Assembly (NCBI GenBank): GCA_035654355.1
Contig: DASRXC010000168.1
Span: 32,009-96,008, forward strand
Direction: 5' to 3'
DNA: 64,000 bases
Source of the DNA: JAFAHD01 sp035654355
Lineage (GTDB): Bacteria > Vulcanimicrobiota > Vulcanimicrobiia > Eremiobacterales > Eremiobacteraceae
The notes below the pieces were generated by a model. That model was not told the origin of the DNA, ran no database searches, and saw nothing but the letters and a program-made list of their open reading frames with translations. Below are positions 26,035-34,941 of this stretch, one piece after another. Position 1 is the stretch's first letter; every line of letters starts with the position of its first letter. Position numbers and translations under genes: made by a program.

Positions 26035-27519
26035 CTATACCTTGAAGAGCTCGATCGGCTTTGCGCCCGTGTACATCACGACGCCCTTTGTCTCCGTGTA
26101 CAGATCGAGCGTCTGCATCGCAAGTTCTCTGCCAAAGCCCGATTGCTTGTAGCCGCCGAACGGCACGCCGGGCATGATCGAGATCGGCGAATTGATCGCC
26201 ACGCCACCCGACTTCAACCCACTCGCAACGCGCTGTGCACGACCGGCATCGCGCGTCCACACCGAAGCCGCAAGCCCATAGATCGAATCGTTGGCGAGCG
26301 CAAGCGCTTCTGCTTCGTCTTTGAATGTCGAAACGACCGCGACCGGGCCGAATATCTCCTCTTGCGACACGCGCATCGAACCGGTGACTTTGTCGATCAC
26401 CGTCGGCTTCAAGAAGTTGCCTGCGGACAGCGGGCCATCCGGGCGCGTGCCGCCGCACGCGATGCTCGCGCCTTCCTGAGCGGCGATTCCGACGTAGCCT
26501 TCGATCTTCTCCAACTGCCGTTTTGAGATGATCGCACCGACCTGCGTCGCCGGATCCAGCGGATCGCCGACCTTTAGCGCCTGCGCTTTGGTCACGAACT
26601 TGTGAATAAAATCTTCGTAGACGCGTTCGTGCAGCAGAAGGCGCGAGCGCGCATCACACGATTGTCCGGCATTATAGAAGATCGCGTGCAGCGCACCAGA
26701 GACCGCCGCGTCGACGTCCGCATCTTCGAAGACCAGGTTAGGCGACTTACCGCCCAGCTCGAGCGTCAGCCTTTTGATGGTGCCGGCTGCCAGCTCCATG
26801 ATGGTGCGTCCGGTCGATGTCTCGCCAGTGAACGCGATCTTATCAACATCCGGATGGGCTGCGAGGTGCGCACCGATCGTCGCGCCAGGTCCAGGCAACA
26901 CGTTGACGACGCCGGGCGGACAGCCCGCCTCTAAGCAGATCTGGCCAAGCAGAATCGCCGTGATCGGCGTGGGGCTCGCGGGTTTGAGCACGATCGTGCA
27001 ACCGGCAGCGAGCGCCGGAGCAACCTTCCACGAAGCCATCAACAACGGATAGTTCCACGGCACGATCTGGGCGCAGACGCCCACCGGCTCTTTGAGAGTA
27101 TAATTGAAGAAATTGGGCGGCGCCGGGATGGTCTCACCCGTCAGCTTGGTCACCGCGCCGCCATAGAACTCGAAATCCTCGATGACCTGGCTGATCTCGG
27201 CCTTGGCGCCGGCGATCGTCTTGCCGCTGTTGAGGACCTCAATGCGGGCGAGGTCGTCGAGCCGCTCGCTGATGATGGACGCGATCTTGAACAGCACGCG
27301 CGCGCGGCGGGCGGGAGGCATCGTCTTCCACTTGCCATCCAGCGCCTTGCGCGCTGCTTGCACCGCGAGATCTGCGTCGTGGATGCCCGCCGACGCGACG
27401 TCGGCTATCTTCTCGTTCGTGGCCGGATTGATGGCCTCCATCGTCGCACCGCTGTGCGCCTTGACGGACTCGCCATTGATCAAAAGGTCGTACGTCTTTG
27501 TTTCGAGGACGGTCGCCAT
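26035..27519 (-). CDS. NAD(P)-dependent aldehyde dehydrogenase
   Basis: Oxidises an aldehyde to the acid; 494 residues. The ATG at 27519 follows CGGAG with good spacing, and the longer frame to 27579 is not needed. Conserved are the cofactor segment APALAAGCTIVLKPASPTP, FTGETSTGRTIMELA, the general-base Glu in LELGGKSPNLVF and the nucleophile Cys in NAGQSCDARSRLL. The best overall resemblance is to betaine-aldehyde or phenylacetaldehyde type enzymes of class 1/2, but the substrate cannot be fixed. It lies 11 bases after the thiolase gene and is probably co-transcribed. Confidence 0.93.
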   Translation of the reverse strand: MATVLETKTYDLLINGESVKAHSGATMEAINPATNEKIADVASAGIHDADLAVQAARKALDGKWKTMPPARRARVLFKIASIISERLDDLARIEVLNSGKTIAGAKAEISQVIEDFEFYGGAVTKLTGETIPAPPNFFNYTLKEPVGVCAQIVPWNYPLLMASWKVAPALAAGCTIVLKPASPTPITAILLGQICLEAGCPPGVVNVLPGPGATIGAHLAAHPDVDKIAFTGETSTGRTIMELAAGTIKRLTLELGGKSPNLVFEDADVDAAVSGALHAIFYNAGQSCDARSRLLLHERVYEDFIHKFVTKAQALKVGDPLDPATQVGAIISKRQLEKIEGYVGIAAQEGASIACGGTRPDGPLSAGNFLKPTVIDKVTGSMRVSQEEIFGPVAVVSTFKDEAEALALANDSIYGLAASVWTRDAGRAQRVASGLKSGGVAINSPISIMPGVPFGGYKQSGFGRELAMQTLDLYTETKGVVMYTGAKPIELFKV

Positions 27520-27530
27520 GAAAATCTCCG

Positions 27531-28745
27531 TTATGGGCGTTCGATGATGGTTGCGATGCCTTGGCCGACGCCGATGCACATCGTCGCCAAACCACGCTTT
27601 GCGTCGCGCGCGTGCATCGCGTGCAGGAGCGTGACGAGAATGCGGGCCCCACTGCAGCCGAGGGGATGACCGAGCGCGATCGCACCGCCGTTCACGTTGA
27701 CGCGTTGCGGCGGGATCTCAAGCTCGCGGATGCACGCCAGTGATTGGGAAGCGAAGGCTTCGTTCAATTCGACCAGATCGATGTCATCGATTCGCAAGCC
27801 TGCGCGCGCGAGTGCTTTTTGCGTCGCGGGGATCGGGCCGAGACCCATGTAGTTCGGGTCGACGCCGGCGACTGCACTGGTGACGATGCGCGCCAACGGC
27901 GTGATCCCGCGGCGCTTCGCCTCGTCCGCCGTCATCAAGACCACACCCGCGGCGCCGTCGTTGATTCCGCTCGAATTACCGGCGGTCACCGTGCCGTGCT
28001 CGCGAAAGGCGGGCTTGAGCTTCGCGAGCTGCTCCATCGTCGTGTCAGGACGTGGATGTTCATCTTCAAGGAAGATCTCCGGCGGACCGTCTTTGCGCGC
28101 TTTGCCGTTGCGCGGCAGCGGCACGCCGACCAGTTCGGCGACGAAGGCGCCGCTGCGCTGCGCGGCACCAGTCTTGCGCTGACTCGCGAGCGCGAATTCA
28201 TCCTGCTCCTGCCGGCTGATGCGATACTTCTGAGCGACGTTCTCGGCCGTCTCGCCCATCGAGATCGGCGGGTAGCCGCGTTCGGTCAGAACCGGATTGT
28301 ACATCCGCGCGCCCAGCGTCGTGTCGTAGAGCTGCGGACCGCGCGCGAACTCGGCTTCAGGTTTGGGCATCACGTACGGCGCGCGCGTCATGCTCTCGAC
28401 GCCGCCGGCGAGGAAAATATCTCCGGTATCAGCGCCGATGGCTTGAGCGGCAAAGTTGATCGCCTGCAATCCCGAACCGCAAAGGCGGTTGACGGTCGCG
28501 CCCGCGACCGATTCGGGAAATCCCGCGGCCAGGACCGACATCCGCGCGACATTGCGGTTATCTTCGCCGGCCTGATTGCTGCAGCCCCAGACGACGTCCT
28601 CGATGTCGATCGGCTCGATACCGGACCGGCGGCATAATTCGTTGAGCACGATCGCCGACATGTCATCGGGACGAATGTGTCGCAGCGACCCGGCATACTT
28701 GCCGATCGGCGTGCGCGCGGCAACGGCGATGACGACTTCTCGCAT
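27531..28745 (-). CDS. Acetyl-CoA acyltransferase (thiolase)
   Basis: Degradative thiolase of 404 residues, close in pattern to beta-ketoadipyl-CoA thiolases (PcaF/PaaJ) and FadA-type enzymes: it splits 3-oxoacyl-CoA with CoA into acetyl-CoA and a shorter acyl-CoA. Nucleophile Cys in NRLCGSGLQA (about 87-91), catalytic His in NGGAIALGHPLGCSGAR and the second Cys in MCIGVGQGIA are intact. AAGGAG lies 5 bases before the ATG. With the aldehyde dehydrogenase it suggests breakdown of an aromatic or fatty acid through CoA thioesters. Confidence 0.93.
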   Translation of the reverse strand: MREVVIAVAARTPIGKYAGSLRHIRPDDMSAIVLNELCRRSGIEPIDIEDVVWGCSNQAGEDNRNVARMSVLAAGFPESVAGATVNRLCGSGLQAINFAAQAIGADTGDIFLAGGVESMTRAPYVMPKPEAEFARGPQLYDTTLGARMYNPVLTERGYPPISMGETAENVAQKYRISRQEQDEFALASQRKTGAAQRSGAFVAELVGVPLPRNGKARKDGPPEIFLEDEHPRPDTTMEQLAKLKPAFREHGTVTAGNSSGINDGAAGVVLMTADEAKRRGITPLARIVTSAVAGVDPNYMGLGPIPATQKALARAGLRIDDIDLVELNEAFASQSLACIRELEIPPQRVNVNGGAIALGHPLGCSGARILVTLLHAMHARDAKRGLATMCIGVGQGIATIIERP

Positions 28746-28788
28746 GGGCTCCTTAGGAGTTGTTCAAAAGGGTAGGGAACGAGTTTTC

Positions 28789-29310
28789 GTGCCGGACGTT
28801 GTGAAAACCCGCCGCATCTATGAAGGCCGCGTTCTCAACGTGCGCGTCGACGACGTGACGTTGCCGAACGGCCGCACCGCCGCGTTCGAGATCGTCGAAC
28901 ATAACGGCGGCGTGTGCATCATCGCGCAGCCGGCGCCGAACAAAATCGTCCTTGTGCGCCAATACCGGCCGGCGACCGGGCGCACGCTGTTGGAAGTACC
29001 CGCCGGGAAACTTGAGAGCGGCGAGGATCCACTCGTGTGCGCTCGCCGCGAGCTGATCGAAGAAACCGGCTATCGGTGCGAGCGCTTGCGTCGCTTGTGG
29101 TCCTTCTATACTGCGCCAGGTTTTTGCAGCGAACTCCTCCACCTGTTCGTCGCCGAGGGCTTAACGCCGGGTCGTGCAGAGCCCGAGCAAAATGAGTCGA
29201 TCGATGTCGAGATCATGGATGTGAACGAAGCCTGGGCGATGGTTGAACGCGACGAGGTTCCAGACGCGAAGACGCAGATCGCTCTCTCGTGGGCAAAAAT
29301 GCACTCATGA
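28789..29310 (+). CDS. Nudix hydrolase, ADP-ribose pyrophosphatase type
   Basis: Hydrolase of about 173 residues. The Nudix box reads GKLESGEDPLVCARRELIEETGY, matching G-x5-E-x7-RE-U-x-EE-x-G-U exactly. The preceding VRQYRPATGRTLLEVPAG is typical of the NudF-like ADP-ribose pyrophosphatases, which form AMP and ribose 5-phosphate from ADP-ribose. I chose the GTG at 28789, which has AGGGA ten bases upstream; a GTG at 28801 is an alternative, and longer starts overlap the divergent thiolase gene. Confidence 0.9.
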   Translation: MPDVVKTRRIYEGRVLNVRVDDVTLPNGRTAAFEIVEHNGGVCIIAQPAPNKIVLVRQYRPATGRTLLEVPAGKLESGEDPLVCARRELIEETGYRCERLRRLWSFYTAPGFCSELLHLFVAEGLTPGRAEPEQNESIDVEIMDVNEAWAMVERDEVPDAKTQIALSWAKMHS

Positions 29311-29338
29311 TGCGTTCAGCCGATAGGGCGTATGTACG

Positions 29339-29509
29339 TCAGCCGTGCGGGTAGCGGCGCCACCACTGGAACGCGATCCAACCGATTCCTAAGGCGACGA
29401 AGCCGATCGTCCACGCATCCCACGACCAGCCGAGCATCGTTTGAAGGATAAGAAAACCGGCCACCGCGGCCACCGCGCCGAACAGCCAGAGATTGCGTAG
29501 CTCGCGCAG
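29339..29509 (-). CDS. Small two-helix membrane protein, start uncertain
   Basis: A frame of up to 57 codons contains LRELRNLWLFGAVAAVAG, a second hydrophobic segment WTIGFVALGIGWIAFQ, and ends WWRRYPHG with TGA at 29341-29339. Two membrane helices with a basic, cytoplasmic C terminus are clear. No ATG starts it: a CTG two bases after the archaemetzincin stop (29509) would give the full form by translational coupling, and a GTG at 29473 would give 44 residues. The sequence pattern looks coding, but expression is not proven. Function unknown. Confidence 0.5.
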   Translation of the reverse strand: MRELRNLWLFGAVAAVAGFLILQTMLGWSWDAWTIGFVALGIGWIAFQWWRRYPHG

Positions 29510-29510
29510 G

Positions 29511-30041
29511 TCAGCGGTTCGCGCGTAAGCGCTTATCGCAGGTGTCGCAGAAATAGTTGTGCTTGCCGTCGGTGTCGTACACCGAATGGCTATAGTACAT
29601 CGCGCAGCGTGCGTTGTAGCAGTGCTTCAGCCCGAAGATGTGCCCGAGCGCATGCACCGATTCTTTTAGGGTACGATTGAAGAGCACAACGTCATCGGGT
29701 TTTTCGTTGTAGAACTCGGGGCGCAAGCGGTAGGTCGATACGACCGCGATCCGGTCGCTGTCGCTGGCGTCGCCGAAGATAAAGCTGTGCGACGTCTTGT
29801 AAAGATCCTCGCTCATGATGCCGAGCAAAAAGCCTTCGCGATTGGGTTGCGCGCCCATGATCTTATTGAAGACAGTCGACAGGAAATACTGATGCCGCGT
29901 GGCGTTGGCAAGCGAGGAGGAGAGGGTGAGCGCCTTTTCGATTGCGAACTTGTGCAGGAAACGCTCCTCGAGACACGGAGCGAGGCGTTCGCAGAAGTCG
30001 GAACCGATGGTGTTGATGGGCACGAGCCCAATCTTTTCCAC
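29511..30041 (-). CDS. amzA: Archaemetzincin-like zinc metallopeptidase with altered catalytic motif
   Basis: Protein of 176 residues matching archaemetzincins. It keeps the zinc-ligand histidines H130, H134 and H140, then C141, C146, M148 and the CxxC pair C165/C168 that bind a second, structural zinc. The family motif HExxHxxGxxHCx4CxM-x(16-17)-CxxC is therefore complete except for one residue: the catalytic Glu is Ala131 (codon GCG, middle base at 29650). Without it the hydrolase should be inactive or use another base. GTG start preceded by GGTGAG. Divergent from acpS by 67 bases. Confidence 0.85.
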   Translation of the reverse strand: MEKIGLVPINTIGSDFCERLAPCLEERFLHKFAIEKALTLSSSLANATRHQYFLSTVFNKIMGAQPNREGFLLGIMSEDLYKTSHSFIFGDASDSDRIAVVSTYRLRPEFYNEKPDDVVLFNRTLKESVHALGHIFGLKHCYNARCAMYYSHSVYDTDGKHNYFCDTCDKRLRANR

Positions 30042-30108
30042 GGCTTCTCACCTTCAACCGCGCGCTGCGAAGTCCTTCGCACGACAACTCGCCGGAGAAC
30101 GACGTGAC

Positions 30109-30525
30109 ATGATCATCGGACTTGGAACCGACGTCGCCGAAGTCGAGCGCTTCAAATTCACGCCCGACAAACTTGCGCGCTTTGCGAAGAAGGTATTTAC
30201 GCCTGAAGAGATGGCGCACGCGCTGCGCCACCGCCACTTCGCCGAGCGACTCGCGGGCGCGTTCGCGGCGAAGGAAGCGACGCGTAAAGCATTCGGTCAC
30301 GCGATTCCTTGGCGGCTTGTCGGCGTGCGCCACGAGCGCAGCGGTAAGCCGTATGTCGCGTTGTCCGGCGGCGCCGAGCGGCTCACAACGCTGCGCGGCG
30401 TCAGCCGAATGCATCTGACGATCTCGCACAGTCGCCACAACGCGGTCGCGACCGTGATCCTCGAAGCCGATGACGTCGTCGTGGCGCCGCTGCCGCGCAG
30501 CGCGGAATCCGCGGTCGCCCGATGA
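30109..30525 (+). CDS. acpS: Holo-[acyl-carrier-protein] synthase
   Basis: Phosphopantetheinyl transferase of 138 residues that converts apo-ACP to holo-ACP with CoA. IIGLGTDVAEVERF holds the Mg-binding Asp, and FAAKEATRKAFGHA the catalytic Glu and Lys. HLTISHSRHNAVATVILE is the usual third motif. The tail DDVVVAPLPRSAES is a little longer than in E. coli. ATG at 30109 is supported by the start of the conserved fold; GGAG lies 12 bases upstream. It overlaps nnr by four bases (ATGA). Confidence 0.95.
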   Translation: MIIGLGTDVAEVERFKFTPDKLARFAKKVFTPEEMAHALRHRHFAERLAGAFAAKEATRKAFGHAIPWRLVGVRHERSGKPYVALSGGAERLTTLRGVSRMHLTISHSRHNAVATVILEADDVVVAPLPRSAESAVAR

Positions 30526-32090
30526 ACGCCCTTACCGCCCAGGAGATGCGCGCGGCCGATCGGCGCGCGGTCGAAGACGTGGGCATTCCGCCCGTCATCT
30601 TGATGGAGTCGGCCGGCCGCGCCACTGCCGACCTCGTTCGAGACTTCCTCGAGGACGTCCACGGCGAGCCGATCCGCATCGCCATCGTCGCCGGCCCTGG
30701 CAACAACGGCGGCGACGCGCTGGTCGCGGCGCGATATCTGATGCAGCTCGGCTTCGAGCCCGACATCTACATGGCGGCTAAGCGCGAAGATTGCAACGAT
30801 CTGTGCCGGGCGCAGCTCGAGATCATCGAGAGCCTGGGCGCATCCATCAGCTTCCTGCGCGAGCAATCCCCAGAGTTCTTCCGTTCCGGTTTACGCTCGG
30901 CGTATCTTGTCATCGACGGCCTTTTGGGGACTGGAGCTTCGGGGCCGCTGCGCGAGGCATATCGCACGTGGGTCAATGAGATCAACATCGCTGACCGCGA
31001 CGTGATCGCCGTCGACATCCCGACCGGCATCGATCCGAGCAGCGGCATGGTGCCCGGCCCAGCGGTATCCGCGACTGCGACGGTGACGATGGCCGCGCCA
31101 AAAGTCGGCATGCTCTTGTATCCCGCCGCGTCATATGTCGGCGAGCTATGGGTCGCTAACATCGGCATCCCGCCCGCGATCCTCGCCGATGTCGGCGGCC
31201 GTTATCACGTGATGACCAAAGAACAGTTCTTCTTTTGGCTGCCAGCACGCAGCGCGTTGGCGAACAAGCGCACTGCGGGCGACGTGGTCATCATCGGCGG
31301 CAGCCCGCAGTTCGTCGGCGCACCCGCGCTGTCGGCGCTGGGCGCGCAATACGCCGGCGCCGGCTACGTCACGATTGCGTGTCCGGCCGCAGCAGCGGGG
31401 CCGATCGGCTATCACGTGATGGAGCAAGTCATCGCGCCCTGGCCTGAGGGCGACGAGCAGGCCGTCGTTGCGTTCTTGCTCGACCGCACGCGTCATGCCG
31501 GTTCAGTCGTCATCGGCCCAGGGCTCGGGCGGGAAGAAGCGACGCAATCGATCGTGCGCTCTTTCATCCACGAGACGACGCGGCCGCTCGTCGTGGACGC
31601 CGACGCGTTGTTCGCGCTCGGCGGCCACGAGGGACTCATCGACGGCAAGAAAGCCGTGCTCACGCCGCACGACGGCGAGTTCGCGCGCTTGCTGGGCGAG
31701 AACGCTGATACGGCGATCACCAACCGCATCAAGGCGGCGGACGATTTCGCGACCGCGCACGACATCACGCTGCTGCTCAAGGGGCCGCGGTCTATCGTCG
31801 CCACCAAAGAGGTGTCGTACGTCAACCTCACCGGAAACGAGTTGCTCGCGACGGCCGGCACCGGCGATGTGCTCTCTGGCATCATCGGCGCGATGGTCGC
31901 CGCGGGTTGTACGATCCGGCAGGCCGCTGCGATCGGAGCGTACTGGCACGGCGTCGCGGCCGACTACCTCGCCGAGCAGCACAAGCACAGCATCGTTGCG
32001 AGCGACGTTGCCCGATCGCTCCAAGACGCGCTCCATTGGCTGCACGACCGCGAAGATGTCGATGACGGATTCTTGAGGCGCATCGTCTAA
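30522..32090 (+). CDS. nnr: Bifunctional NAD(P)H-hydrate epimerase/dehydratase
   Basis: Metabolite-repair enzyme of 522 residues. The N-terminal epimerase domain (about 1-215) shows AEMRAAD-like TAQEMRAADRRAVEDVG and VAGPGNNGGDALVAARYL. The C-terminal ADP/ATP-dependent dehydratase domain (about 225-510) has GGSPQFVGAPALSALGA, VIGPGLGREEATQSIV, LTPHDGEFARLLG and the active-site loop TAGTGDVLSGIIGAM. Together they restore hydrated, damaged NAD(P)H. The acpS-nnr order is a widely conserved pair. Confidence 0.96.
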   Translation: MNALTAQEMRAADRRAVEDVGIPPVILMESAGRATADLVRDFLEDVHGEPIRIAIVAGPGNNGGDALVAARYLMQLGFEPDIYMAAKREDCNDLCRAQLEIIESLGASISFLREQSPEFFRSGLRSAYLVIDGLLGTGASGPLREAYRTWVNEINIADRDVIAVDIPTGIDPSSGMVPGPAVSATATVTMAAPKVGMLLYPAASYVGELWVANIGIPPAILADVGGRYHVMTKEQFFFWLPARSALANKRTAGDVVIIGGSPQFVGAPALSALGAQYAGAGYVTIACPAAAAGPIGYHVMEQVIAPWPEGDEQAVVAFLLDRTRHAGSVVIGPGLGREEATQSIVRSFIHETTRPLVVDADALFALGGHEGLIDGKKAVLTPHDGEFARLLGENADTAITNRIKAADDFATAHDITLLLKGPRSIVATKEVSYVNLTGNELLATAGTGDVLSGIIGAMVAAGCTIRQAAAIGAYWHGVAADYLAEQHKHSIVASDVARSLQDALHWLHDREDVDDGFLRRIV

Positions 32091-32100
32091 GGCGAGCCAA

Positions 32101-34107
32101 GTGACCGCGATTGCGCCCGCTGAGCGCGCTGCTCGCCTGCGCGAGCTGCTGCACCGCTACAACGAAGAGTACTACGTCCGCGATTCGCCGACGGTCGGCG
32201 ACGCCGAGTATGACGCGCTGATGCGCGAGCTGCGCGAGCTCGAATCGGCACACCCCGATCTGCAAACTCCCGACAGTCCGACGCAGCGCATCGGTGCAGC
32301 ACCATCGTCCACGTTCGCGTCCTTCCACCACGGCGTGCCGATGCTTTCGCTCAGCAACGCGTTCGGCGAGGACGAGCTGCGCGCGTGGCACGCGCGGGTT
32401 ATCCGCCAATTCGACCGCGATCCTGGCGCGTACACCGTTGAATTGAAGATCGACGGTTTGGCGATTTCGCTACGCTACCGCGATGGAGTGTTCGAGTCGG
32501 GTGCAACGCGCGGCGATGGCGTCACGGGCGAAGACGTGAGCGCAAACTTGCGGACGGTTCGCTCGATCCCGCTGCGCTTGCAGGCGCCGGTGAACGGGGT
32601 GCTTGAGGTGCGCGGCGAGGTCTACATGCGCCGGTCGGACTTTGACCGTCTCAACGAGCAGCGCGTTGCGGAAGGCGAGTCGCCATTCGCCAATCCGCGC
32701 AATTCGGCCGCCGGAAGCTTGCGGCAAATCGATCCAGCGATGACCGCGAAGCGCCCGCTGCGTTTCTTCGCCTACGGCGTGGGCGCGAACCAACCGTCTT
32801 TGCGCGTGGCCTCGCAATCGGATCTGCTGGCCGCGCTCGACGCCTTCGGTTTTCCAGTCAACAAAGAAACGCGGCGTTTCGAGTCCTTCGATGACGTCGT
32901 CGCCTTCTGTGATTCGTGGGAGGTCAAGCGCGCGCAGCTCGATTACGGCACGGACGGCGTTGTCGTCAAGGTCGATTCGCTGGCTGCGCAACGCGAACTT
33001 GGGTCGGTCGGGCGCGAACCGCGCTGGGCGGTCGCCTTCAAGTATCCGCCCGAAGAAGTCACGACCACATTGCGCTCGATCGAAGTCAACGTCGGCCGCA
33101 CCGGCAGCGTCAATCCGTACGCGGTGCTCGAGCCGGTGCAGGTCGGCGGCGTGACGGTTTCGATGGCCACCCTACACAACGAGGATTACATCCACGCCAA
33201 GGATATCCGGGTCGGCGACATCGTCACGGTGCGACGCGCAGGCGAGGTGATTCCCGAGATCGTCGGGCCGCTCGTCGCTGCGCGCGAAGGCAAGCACTTA
33301 CCGGTCTACCATCTGCCCACGCACTGTCCGGTTTGCGGCACCCCGGTCGTGCGCGCCGAGGGAGAGGCGATGGCGTACTGCCCCAATGCAGTGTGCCCGT
33401 CGCAGCTCGTGGAGCGCCTTGCGCACTTCTCTTCGCGTGGCGCGATGGATATCGACGGCCTCGGCTATCAGTCTGCACGCGCGGTGATCGACGCCGGTTT
33501 TGTCCATGACGTCGGCGATGTCTACTCGCTCACGAGCGAGCAGCTGCTCTCGTTGCCGCGCATGGGCGAAAAATCCGCCTCGAACCTGCTCGCGGCGATC
33601 GAGCGCAGCAAAACGCGCCCGTATGCGCGCGTGTTGTACGCCCTTGGCATCCGCTTCGTCGGCTTCCAGAACGCGCAGCTGATCGCCGACGCGGCAGGCG
33701 ATATGGACACGCTCGAATCGATGAGCGCCGAACAGCTCGAGGCGGTGGAACAAGTCGGCCCGGTGATCGCCAAGAGCGTCGTGTCGTTCTTCGCCCAGCC
33801 CCAGAACCGCGCGATCGTCGAAAAGCTGCGGCGCGCAGGCGTCAATCTACGCGGCGTCGCAAAACCACAAGCTGCGAGCGGTCCGCTTCTCGGAAAGTCG
33901 TTCGTGCTCACGGGAACGCTGCCGTCGCTCACACGCGAAGAGGCGACGGCGATGATCGTCGGCGCCGGTGGCAAAGTCAGCGGATCGGTCAGCAAGAAAA
34001 CGGACTACGTCGTGGCGGGCGACGCCGCCGGCAGCAAACTGACGAAAGCCGAAGCGCTCGGGGTGAAGGTCATCGACGAGGCGGGACTGCGCGACCTGCT
34101 CGCGTAG
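32101..34107 (+). CDS. ligA: NAD-dependent DNA ligase
   Basis: Replicative ligase of 668 residues. Order of domains: Ia (1-60), adenylation with KIDG (Lys116 carries AMP), GATRGDGVTGEDVSANLRT and DGVVVKVD, OB fold, a four-Cys zinc finger (CPVC...YCPNAVCPSQLVERL, about 411-435), helix-hairpin-helix repeats and a C-terminal BRCT domain (from about 595). It starts with GTG 10 bases after nnr. Length and motifs are complete. Confidence 0.98.
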   Translation: MTAIAPAERAARLRELLHRYNEEYYVRDSPTVGDAEYDALMRELRELESAHPDLQTPDSPTQRIGAAPSSTFASFHHGVPMLSLSNAFGEDELRAWHARVIRQFDRDPGAYTVELKIDGLAISLRYRDGVFESGATRGDGVTGEDVSANLRTVRSIPLRLQAPVNGVLEVRGEVYMRRSDFDRLNEQRVAEGESPFANPRNSAAGSLRQIDPAMTAKRPLRFFAYGVGANQPSLRVASQSDLLAALDAFGFPVNKETRRFESFDDVVAFCDSWEVKRAQLDYGTDGVVVKVDSLAAQRELGSVGREPRWAVAFKYPPEEVTTTLRSIEVNVGRTGSVNPYAVLEPVQVGGVTVSMATLHNEDYIHAKDIRVGDIVTVRRAGEVIPEIVGPLVAAREGKHLPVYHLPTHCPVCGTPVVRAEGEAMAYCPNAVCPSQLVERLAHFSSRGAMDIDGLGYQSARAVIDAGFVHDVGDVYSLTSEQLLSLPRMGEKSASNLLAAIERSKTRPYARVLYALGIRFVGFQNAQLIADAAGDMDTLESMSAEQLEAVEQVGPVIAKSVVSFFAQPQNRAIVEKLRRAGVNLRGVAKPQAASGPLLGKSFVLTGTLPSLTREEATAMIVGAGGKVSGSVSKKTDYVVAGDAAGSKLTKAEALGVKVIDEAGLRDLLA

Positions 34108-34127
34108 AGCTCGTGCATAAAACGATC

Positions 34128-34149
34128 AGCGCACTCTATCGAGTGCGCT
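34128..34149. terminator. Hairpin between ligA and the convergent PilZ-like gene
   Basis: AGCGCACTC (34128-34136) pairs perfectly with GAGTGCGCT (34141-34149) around a four-base loop. The plus strand then reads GCTTCATTTC and the minus strand GATCGTTTTATG, so it probably serves both converging genes. Confidence 0.65.
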
Positions 34150-34177
34150 GCTTCATTTCTGATCAGGTCAACCGGTG

Positions 34178-34894
34178 CTACGAGTTATCGTACAGCTTCA
34201 CTTGACCGATGTGGTTCGCCCAGTACCACATGCGCTCGAGCGCGTAGCCGATCTTGCCTAGAACCATGAGCTCGAACGCGCGGCCTGCCGGGAAGAACGC
34301 GACGATGACCAAGAATGCTACGACGTAGAACGTGACGCCGAGCGAGCCCCAGAATTTTGTCGAGGCCGACGCGTTGGCTTTCGCGCGCATCGGCGCCGGT
34401 TCGAAGTACGCGCGGCGTGCCGCCTGCGCTGCGACTGGCGGGCGATAGACGGGCGCCGCGTTCGCGGCTGCTTGCGGCGTTCGCACGTATCCGCCTTGCT
34501 GCGTGCCGATCTGGTCTACCGCGAAACTGCGCGATGCGACCGGCGCGAGATCCTCAGCGGGGCCGCCGAGCATCTTGGCGATTTTGCGCTTGCCGTCGTC
34601 ATTGAGATCGACGAAGTCGGCGATCGTGCGATAGCCGCCGTGCTCGCCGATCGCGGCCTGCGACTTGACCTTGATGAGCCCGCGCACGGTCGAGTTGATG
34701 CTGCGCATGTCGACGGTCGTGAAAAGGACGGTGCCTTCGGGCACTTCCTGTTGGAACGTCACGACCAGGCCCTTCTCATCAAGATGAGTGGCCCGGCCGG
34801 TGATATCGAGCTTGAGATCCGCGTTGCGCGCGGTTACCGAGACCGGAAGAGCCAGCGCGACGGGAAGCTCACCAGTGTCGATCGCCTCAGCCAT
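34178..34894 (-). CDS. PilZ-like domain protein with membrane helix
   Basis: Protein of 238 residues. The first 105 residues have a PilZ-like beta-rich pattern (ARNADLKLDITGRATHLDEKG and DFVDLNDDGKRKIAKML), but I do not see a clean RxxxR...D/NxSxxG c-di-GMP motif, so ligand binding is doubtful. A Gln/Ala/Pro-rich linker follows, then one strong membrane helix (FYVVAFLVIVAFFPAG, about 186-201) and a short amphipathic tail. It lies 47 bases after uvrA on the same strand. The role is unknown; the repair-gene context may be accidental. Confidence 0.6.
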   Translation of the reverse strand: MAEAIDTGELPVALALPVSVTARNADLKLDITGRATHLDEKGLVVTFQQEVPEGTVLFTTVDMRSINSTVRGLIKVKSQAAIGEHGGYRTIADFVDLNDDGKRKIAKMLGGPAEDLAPVASRSFAVDQIGTQQGGYVRTPQAAANAAPVYRPPVAAQAARRAYFEPAPMRAKANASASTKFWGSLGVTFYVVAFLVIVAFFPAGRAFELMVLGKIGYALERMWYWANHIGQVKLYDNS

Positions 34895-34941
34895 GCAGGT
34901 GCATACCTCTCCCCACAGTATCGGCAGCCGGGACCATTCCC

